64,000 nucleotides of DNA, taken from the NCBI GenBank assembly GCA_017559305.1, contig JAFYSP010000011.1, forward strand, positions 25,406-89,405, in the 5' to 3' direction. Every line of letters starts with the position of its first letter. The first letter of the stretch is position 1. Below are positions 59,477-64,000 of this stretch, in pieces. The translations under genes and the position numbers were made by a program. The stretch comes from Clostridia bacterium (GTDB lineage: Bacteria > Bacillota > Clostridia > Oscillospirales > Acutalibacteraceae). A model generated the notes under the pieces. That model searched no databases. It was not told the DNA's origin and saw nothing but the letters and a program-made list of their open reading frames with translations.

Positions 59477-60160
59477 TTGTCTATTTATGCTATTTCTGAT
59501 TTGCACTTATCTTTTGGTTCTGATAAACCAATGGATATTTTCAGGGGCTGGGATAATTATGAAGAAAAAATCAAAGCCAATTGGACAAGACTCGTCACCG
59601 AAAATGATATGGTAATAATACCGGGCGATATTTCATGGGCTTTGAAACTTGAAGATACACTTGCAGACTTTAAGTTTATTGATTCTCTGCCTGGTAAAAA
59701 AATAATCCTCAAAGGAAATCATGACCTTTGGTGGAGCACCATGAATAAACTGAATATCTTTTTTGCAGAAAATAAAATTGAAAGTATAAAAGCGGTTTTC
59801 AATAGCGCTATCGTTGTCGAGGATAAGGCGATTTGTGGCACAAGAGGTTGGGACTACGCTTCAAGCGGCGAGAGTGAACAAAAGGTAAGAAACAGGGAAG
59901 CGGGCAGACTCGAAGCTTCAATAAAAGCCGCCATAGATACGGGAAAAGAACCGCTTGTTTTTCTCCATTTTCCACCCGTGTATGCCGATTTTGTTTGTGA
60001 TGAATTGATGGAGATAATAAAAAAATATGATATTAAAACCATCTATCACGGCCATATTCACGGAGCAGGGTGTCATAATGCTGTAGGAGAATATGACGGC
60101 GTAAAATTTAAACTTTTATCATGCGATTGTGTTGATTTTACTCCTCAGTTTATTTGTTAA
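59477..60160 (+). CDS. Metallophosphoesterase
   Basis: A 227-residue calcineurin-like phosphoesterase. The metal-binding blocks are all visible: ISDLHLSFG (residues 5-13), PGDISWAL (~49), KGNHDLWW (~74), FLHFPPV (~155) and YHGHIHG (~190). The start is TTG, set by a strong GGAGGTGA. The substrate cannot be inferred. It is a stand-alone gene. Confidence 0.92.
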   Translation: MSIYAISDLHLSFGSDKPMDIFRGWDNYEEKIKANWTRLVTENDMVIIPGDISWALKLEDTLADFKFIDSLPGKKIILKGNHDLWWSTMNKLNIFFAENKIESIKAVFNSAIVVEDKAICGTRGWDYASSGESEQKVRNREAGRLEASIKAAIDTGKEPLVFLHFPPVYADFVCDELMEIIKKYDIKTIYHGHIHGAGCHNAVGEYDGVKFKLLSCDCVDFTPQFIC

Positions 60161-60285
60161 AACTGAAAACTGACATAATCATATATATTTTTTGCAAAAA
60201 TATTTAAAATTTGTTTAAAAAAGTATAGAAATTATTTCCAAACTATGATATATTATTATGGACTATGAAAACGGAGGTCGTACAA

Positions 60286-61707
60286 ATGAGCTTAAAAGGC
60301 ACAAAAAAGGTTGATACTAACCGCTACGAACTTGAAATCCTTGTAGATAAGGAAAAATTTGCGGCAGCACTTGACCAAGCATATCAAGAAAACAAAGATA
60401 AAATAACAATTCCGGGATTCCGCAAGGGAAAAGCACCCAAGCATATGATCGAAAAGATGTATGGCGAGAACTTTTTCTTTGAGGATGCTTTGAATGTAGT
60501 ATACGCTCCCAGCATTGAGGAAGCAATCGCAGAGTCCGGTCTTGAGTATGTTGATGATAAAATTGATTTTGATCTTGTTTCTATCAGCAGAGAAGAAGGT
60601 ATTGATTTCAAGGTTGTTATCACTGTAAAACCCGAAGTTGAAATCGAAGGCTATAAGGGACTTGAGGCAGAGAAACCCGTAGCAGACGTTACAGATGCAG
60701 ATGTTGATGCAGAAGTTGCAAAACTTGCTGATCGTAACTCTCGCCTTGTAACAGTTGAAGACAGAGCAGCAGCTAACGGTGACATCGCAGTTATCGATTA
60801 CGAAGGCTTTGTTGATGGTGTTGCATTCCAGGGCGGTAAAGGTGAATCTCATTCACTTACACTCGGCTCTGGTGAATTCATTCCCGGATTCGAAGAGCAG
60901 GTTGTAGGTCATAACACAGGTGATGAATTCGACGTAAACGTTGAGTTCCCCAAGGAGTACCACGCTGAAGAACTTGCAGGTAAACCTGCAGTATTTAAGT
61001 GCAAACTTCATGAGATTAAGTTCCGTGAGATGCCCGAACTTGATGATGAATTTGCAAAGGACGTAAGCGAGTTTGATACTCTTGCAGACCTTAAGGCAGA
61101 CATCAAGGCAAAACTTGCTGAAAGCAAGGAAAAGGCAGCAGACGCACAGTTTGAAAACGCACTTGCTGATAAACTTGCAGAAATCATGAAGGCAGAGATC
61201 CCCGCCGCAATGATTGAGGCAAGAGTTGATCAGACAGTTCAGGATTTTGCATACCGTTTGCAGATGCAGGGTATGGACATCAATACCTACCTCAAGTTTA
61301 CAGGCGCAGGTATGGATGGTCTTCGTGACAGCTTCAAAGAGCAGGCAGAGCATCAGGTCAAGGTAAGACTTGCACTTGAAAAGATTGCAGTTCTTGAAAA
61401 CGTTGAAGTTACTGATGAAGACGTAGTTGCAGAGTATGACAGACTTGCAAAGGCATACAATATGGAAGCAGACCAGATTAAGATGTACGTTCCTGAAGCA
61501 GAAATGAAGAAGGATCTTGCAGTTAATAAGGCACTTGATATTGTAAAGGCAAATGCTAAGGCTAAAAAGCCTGCTGCAAAGAAAGCAGCCGCTAAGAAAC
61601 CTGCTGCCAAGAAGGAAACCGCAGAGGAGCCTGCAGCTAAGAAGACTACTGCCAAAAAGTCCACTGCAAAGAAAACAACTGCAAAAGCAGAAGAAAAAGC
61701 TGAATAA
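60286..61707 (+). CDS. tig: Trigger factor with a histone-H1-like C-terminal tail
   Basis: A 473-residue ribosome-bound chaperone and peptidyl-prolyl isomerase. Residues ~30-50 carry the ribosome-binding signature (GFRKGKAPKHMIEKMYG); residues ~155-240 form the FKBP-type domain (IDYEGFVDGVAFQGGKGESH); the helical C-terminal domain follows. The last ~50 residues are a low-complexity Lys/Ala/Pro/Thr tail of repeated AAKK/TAKK units, like histone H1 tails, absent from standard trigger factors. The ATG after GGAGGTCGTACAA was chosen over an in-frame ATG that lies before this ribosome site. It sits upstream of clpP-clpX, a conserved order. Confidence 0.94.
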   Translation: MSLKGTKKVDTNRYELEILVDKEKFAAALDQAYQENKDKITIPGFRKGKAPKHMIEKMYGENFFFEDALNVVYAPSIEEAIAESGLEYVDDKIDFDLVSISREEGIDFKVVITVKPEVEIEGYKGLEAEKPVADVTDADVDAEVAKLADRNSRLVTVEDRAAANGDIAVIDYEGFVDGVAFQGGKGESHSLTLGSGEFIPGFEEQVVGHNTGDEFDVNVEFPKEYHAEELAGKPAVFKCKLHEIKFREMPELDDEFAKDVSEFDTLADLKADIKAKLAESKEKAADAQFENALADKLAEIMKAEIPAAMIEARVDQTVQDFAYRLQMQGMDINTYLKFTGAGMDGLRDSFKEQAEHQVKVRLALEKIAVLENVEVTDEDVVAEYDRLAKAYNMEADQIKMYVPEAEMKKDLAVNKALDIVKANAKAKKPAAKKAAAKKPAAKKETAEEPAAKKTTAKKSTAKKTTAKAEEKAE

Positions 61708-61750
61708 TTGTTTATAAATTTCAGTTTCAACTCATAATGTTATATATGAA

Positions 61751-61777
61751 TATGGCGGATCGGTTTGATCCGCCATA
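61751..61777 (+). terminator. Hairpin between tig and clpP
   Basis: TATGGCGGATC / GATCCGCCATA, 11-bp stem with loop GGTTT. No T run follows, so it may be an attenuator or mRNA-stability element. Confidence 0.6.
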
Positions 61778-61804
61778 TTGCACCTAATATAAAGGAGAAA
61801 AATT

Positions 61805-62389
61805 ATGTCAAGTCTTGTACCTTATGTTGTAGAACAAACAAGCAAGGGAGAAAGATCCTATGATATTTTTTCCCGTCTTCTTAATGACAGAATTATAATG
61901 CTCAGCGATCAGGTTGACGATGCAAGCGCAAGCGTTATTATTGCACAGCTTTTGTACCTTGAAGGAAAGGATCCCGATAAGGATATTTCCTTCTATATCA
62001 ATAGCCCCGGTGGTTCTGTCACCGCAGGTATGGCAATTTTTGATACAATGAATTATATCAAGTGTGATGTCAGCACAATTTGTATTGGTATGGCTGCAAG
62101 TATGGGTGCATTCTTGCTCGCTGCCGGTACAAAAGGCAAGAGATATGCGCTCCCTCACAGTGAAATTATGATTCATCAGCCACTCGGTCAGACAAAAGGT
62201 CAGGCAACTGAAATTTTGATTCATGCAGAGCATATCAAAAAGACTCGCGCAACACTTAATTCCATTCTTGCGGAGCGCACAGGAAAGACCTTGGAACAGA
62301 TTGAAAAGGATACAGAAAGAGATAACTTTATGTCTGCCGAGGAAGCACTCGAATACGGCCTTATTGATAAGGTAATAACAAACAGATAG
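61805..62389 (+). CDS. clpP: ATP-dependent Clp protease proteolytic subunit
   Basis: A 194-residue serine peptidase that forms the 14-mer chamber. Catalytic Ser S99 in GMAASMGAF, His H124 in IMIHQPLG, Asp in the ERDNFM region (~residue 173). [20 protein letters not shown] is the typical N-terminus. clpX follows after 9 bases. Confidence 0.97.
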   Translation: MSSLVPYVVEQTSKGERSYDIFSRLLNDRIIMLSDQVDDASASVIIAQLLYLEGKDPDKDISFYINSPGGSVTAGMAIFDTMNYIKCDVSTICIGMAASMGAFLLAAGTKGKRYALPHSEIMIHQPLGQTKGQATEILIHAEHIKKTRATLNSILAERTGKTLEQIEKDTERDNFMSAEEALEYGLIDKVITNR

Positions 62390-62398
62390 GAATATTTT

Positions 62399-63640
62399 AT
62401 GTCTGATATTATTAAAGATGATTCTGTGATTTGTTCTTTCTGCGGCAGAAGCAGGGAAGAATCGGGTCAACTGATTGCCGGTAACGGTGTTTATATTTGT
62501 GATGATTGTGTTGAACTTTGCCATTCTTTGATTTTCGGAGATAGAGAAATTGCAAAAGCAAAATCTTCTAAAGCCAAAGAAAAGAAAGACTTTGTTCTTC
62601 CGACACCGCACGAAATAAAAGCAAAACTTGATGAGTACGTAATCGGACAGGATGAGGCAAAAATCACTATGTCTGTAGCGGTTTATAACCATTATAAGCG
62701 TATTTTCAAGTCTTGCGGAAGTGACGTTGAACTTGGCAAGAGTAACGTTTTGATGTTGGGACCTACAGGCGTTGGAAAAACCCTTTTAGCCCAGACTCTT
62801 GCAAAGTTTTTGGACGTTCCGATTGCGATAACCGATGCTACAACCTTAACTGAAGCAGGTTACGTCGGAGAAGACGTTGAAAATATCCTTCTCCGCCTTA
62901 TTCAAGCCGCTGATTTTGACGTTGAAAAGGCACAGCACGGAATTATTTATATTGATGAAATTGATAAGATCGCAAGAAAGAGCGAAAACACCTCTATAAC
63001 CCGTGACGTAAGCGGAGAAGGTGTTCAGCAGGCACTTCTTAAAATTATTGAGGGCACCGTGTCTAACGTTCCTCCGGGTGGTGGCAGAAAGCATCCTCAA
63101 CAAGAGTTCATCCAAATCGATACAACCAATATTCTCTTTATCTGCGCCGGTGCATTTGAAGGACTTGATAAACAGGTTGCTAAACGTATTGGCAAGGGAA
63201 GTACATTGGGATTTGGTGCCGACGTTAAATCTAATGACGCTTTAATGAAAGAAGCAAACCTTTCTAAAGTCACACATCAGGACCTTGTCCATTATGGAAT
63301 TATACCTGAACTTGCAGGCAGACTTCCTGTAATTACCGCGTTAGACCCTGTTGATGAGGATATGCTTGTCCGTATTATGACAGAGCCCAAAAACTCGGTA
63401 ATAAAACAGTATCAGGCGCTTATGAAGATGGACGGTATCGAACTTATTTTTGAGGACGATGCGCTTCGCGAGATAGCCAAGAATACAGTTGAAAGAAAGA
63501 TGGGAGCAAGAGGCCTCAGATCTTCTGTTGAAGGCGTTTTGAGACATATAATGTTTGACGCTCCTTCAGATAAAAAGATTAAAACTGTAACTGTTACAAA
63601 GGAATGTATTACCGAAAATAAAGAACCCTTAATAGCGTAA
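62399..63640 (+). CDS. clpX: ATP-dependent Clp protease ATP-binding subunit ClpX
   Basis: A 413-residue AAA+ unfoldase. Zinc-binding domain [19 protein letters not shown] ending in CDDC (residues ~12-40), Walker [12 protein letters not shown] (~residue 122), Walker [12 protein letters not shown] (~183), pore-type GYVGED, and ClpP-contact IGF-type loop (STLGFGADV). It pairs with ClpP for targeted protein degradation. Confidence 0.97.
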   Translation: MSDIIKDDSVICSFCGRSREESGQLIAGNGVYICDDCVELCHSLIFGDREIAKAKSSKAKEKKDFVLPTPHEIKAKLDEYVIGQDEAKITMSVAVYNHYKRIFKSCGSDVELGKSNVLMLGPTGVGKTLLAQTLAKFLDVPIAITDATTLTEAGYVGEDVENILLRLIQAADFDVEKAQHGIIYIDEIDKIARKSENTSITRDVSGEGVQQALLKIIEGTVSNVPPGGGRKHPQQEFIQIDTTNILFICAGAFEGLDKQVAKRIGKGSTLGFGADVKSNDALMKEANLSKVTHQDLVHYGIIPELAGRLPVITALDPVDEDMLVRIMTEPKNSVIKQYQALMKMDGIELIFEDDALREIAKNTVERKMGARGLRSSVEGVLRHIMFDAPSDKKIKTVTVTKECITENKEPLIA

Positions 63641-63648
63641 ATATAATT

Positions 63649-63680
63649 AGCCGCCGATGTATTTCGGCGGCTTTTATTTT
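63649..63680 (+). terminator. Intrinsic terminator after clpX
   Basis: AGCCGCCGA / TCGGCGGCT with a 6-base loop followed by TTTATTTTAT. Confidence 0.92.
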
Positions 63681-63860
63681 ATGTAAAAAATCGACCTAAA
63701 TATGTATTATTTCTACTTTGATGTGCAATCTTTACAAAAAAATGAGATTAAATTTGTTAATGATTTTTGTCTATTTTAAATAAAAATGATTGAAGATAAA
63801 AATGCTAAATGTTATTATATAATTGCATAAATATTAAAATCTATATTGGAGGTAAATTCT

Positions 63861-64000
63861 ATGCGCAAATCTACTTTTTCCAAAGCTCATAAGTTGATTG
63901 CCGCCTTAATGGTAGTATGCATGCTCGTTGTATGCTTTCCTTTAAGTTTAATCGCATCTGCTTATCAGCTTAATGCCGAAACAGTACTTGACGACGTTGA
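63861..64000 (+). CDS. Secreted protein, N-terminal fragment (runs off the window)
   Basis: The reading frame from ATG 63861 stays open to the window edge (46 codons). A GGAGG site lies 9 bases upstream. The first residues (MRKSTFSKAHKLIAALMVV) and a hydrophobic core followed by SLIASAYQLNAE form a signal peptide with probable cleavage after ASA. What the mature protein is cannot be seen. Confidence 0.8.
   Translation, partial: MRKSTFSKAHKLIAALMVVCMLVVCFPLSLIASAYQLNAETVLDDV

Noticed and set aside
61808-62692. 294-residue open frame on the minus strand
   Set aside because: Antisense to clpP and clpX, which are unmistakable; Cys-rich shadow.

Overview
The window is a gene-dense, low-to-moderate GC stretch from a strictly anaerobic Gram-positive bacterium. 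The gene content points to Bacillota, class Clostridia, and a gut or rumen lineage near Ruminococcaceae/Oscillospirales is my inference. Evidence: strong GGAGG ribosome sites; Firmicutes gene orders (rplS-lepB-rbgA-rnhB-yraN, tig-clpP-clpX, cdaA-ybbR); oxygen-sensitive glycyl radical enzymes (a diol dehydratase and NrdD); many lipoproteins with binding-protein ABC transporters. I recognised no tRNA, rRNA, CRISPR array, prophage or insertion sequence.

Layout. (1) 2-13132: carbohydrate uptake region with two CUT1-type ABC permease pairs, two solute-binding proteins, an NHL/TPR/Yip1 membrane protein, a DUF5696-type surface protein, a GH28-like pectin-active beta-helix protein and an unknown lipoprotein. 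(2) 13318-19045: guanine-riboswitch-controlled xpt, then a BMP-family nucleoside ABC transporter. (3) 19081-22558: AraC regulator divergent from nagA and an atypical ROK-like protein. (4) 22665-37776: a complete B12-independent bacterial microcompartment (BMC) locus of the glycyl-radical-enzyme fucose/rhamnose type (GRM5-like). It has the dehydratase and activase, EutS-like shell protein, EutP/PduV GTPase, class II sugar-phosphate aldolase, PduO/GlcG-like protein, alcohol dehydrogenase, five more single-domain shell genes (three nearly identical, one with an N-terminal extension and an internal start), EutN/CcmL vertex protein, PduS-like flavin/Fe-S protein, PduT-like shell protein, DeoR regulator, acetate/propionate kinase, CoA-acylating aldehyde dehydrogenase and PduL. 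(5) 37851-45405: an unknown membrane protein, trxB, nrdD (fused to a thioredoxin-like domain), nrdG, lysC and hom. (6) 45608-64000: DUF3343 with a cysteine-desulfurase-like enzyme, cdaA-ybbR, recD2-comF, an MreB-like gene, ribosome/RNA-processing genes, thrC, trigger factor, clpP-clpX, and the start of a secreted protein.

How the genes work together (inference from families). Pectin side chains and other glycans are bound, cut and imported by region 1. Deoxysugar phosphates from fucose or rhamnose are split by the aldolase into DHAP and lactaldehyde. Lactaldehyde is reduced to 1,2-propanediol, dehydrated to propionaldehyde by the glycyl radical enzyme, then oxidised to propionyl-CoA, propionyl phosphate and propionate with ATP gain, or reduced to propanol. 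Fucose/rhamnose isomerase and kinase genes are not in the window.

The most unusual features are the shell gene encoding a long and a short form from one frame, a perfect 22-bp GC-only palindrome just before the vertex-protein gene, a Cys/His/Gly-rich linker joining the aldolase to its encapsulation helix, the NrdD-thioredoxin fusion beside trxB with two NrdR boxes 32 bp apart, and a histone-H1-like tail on trigger factor.
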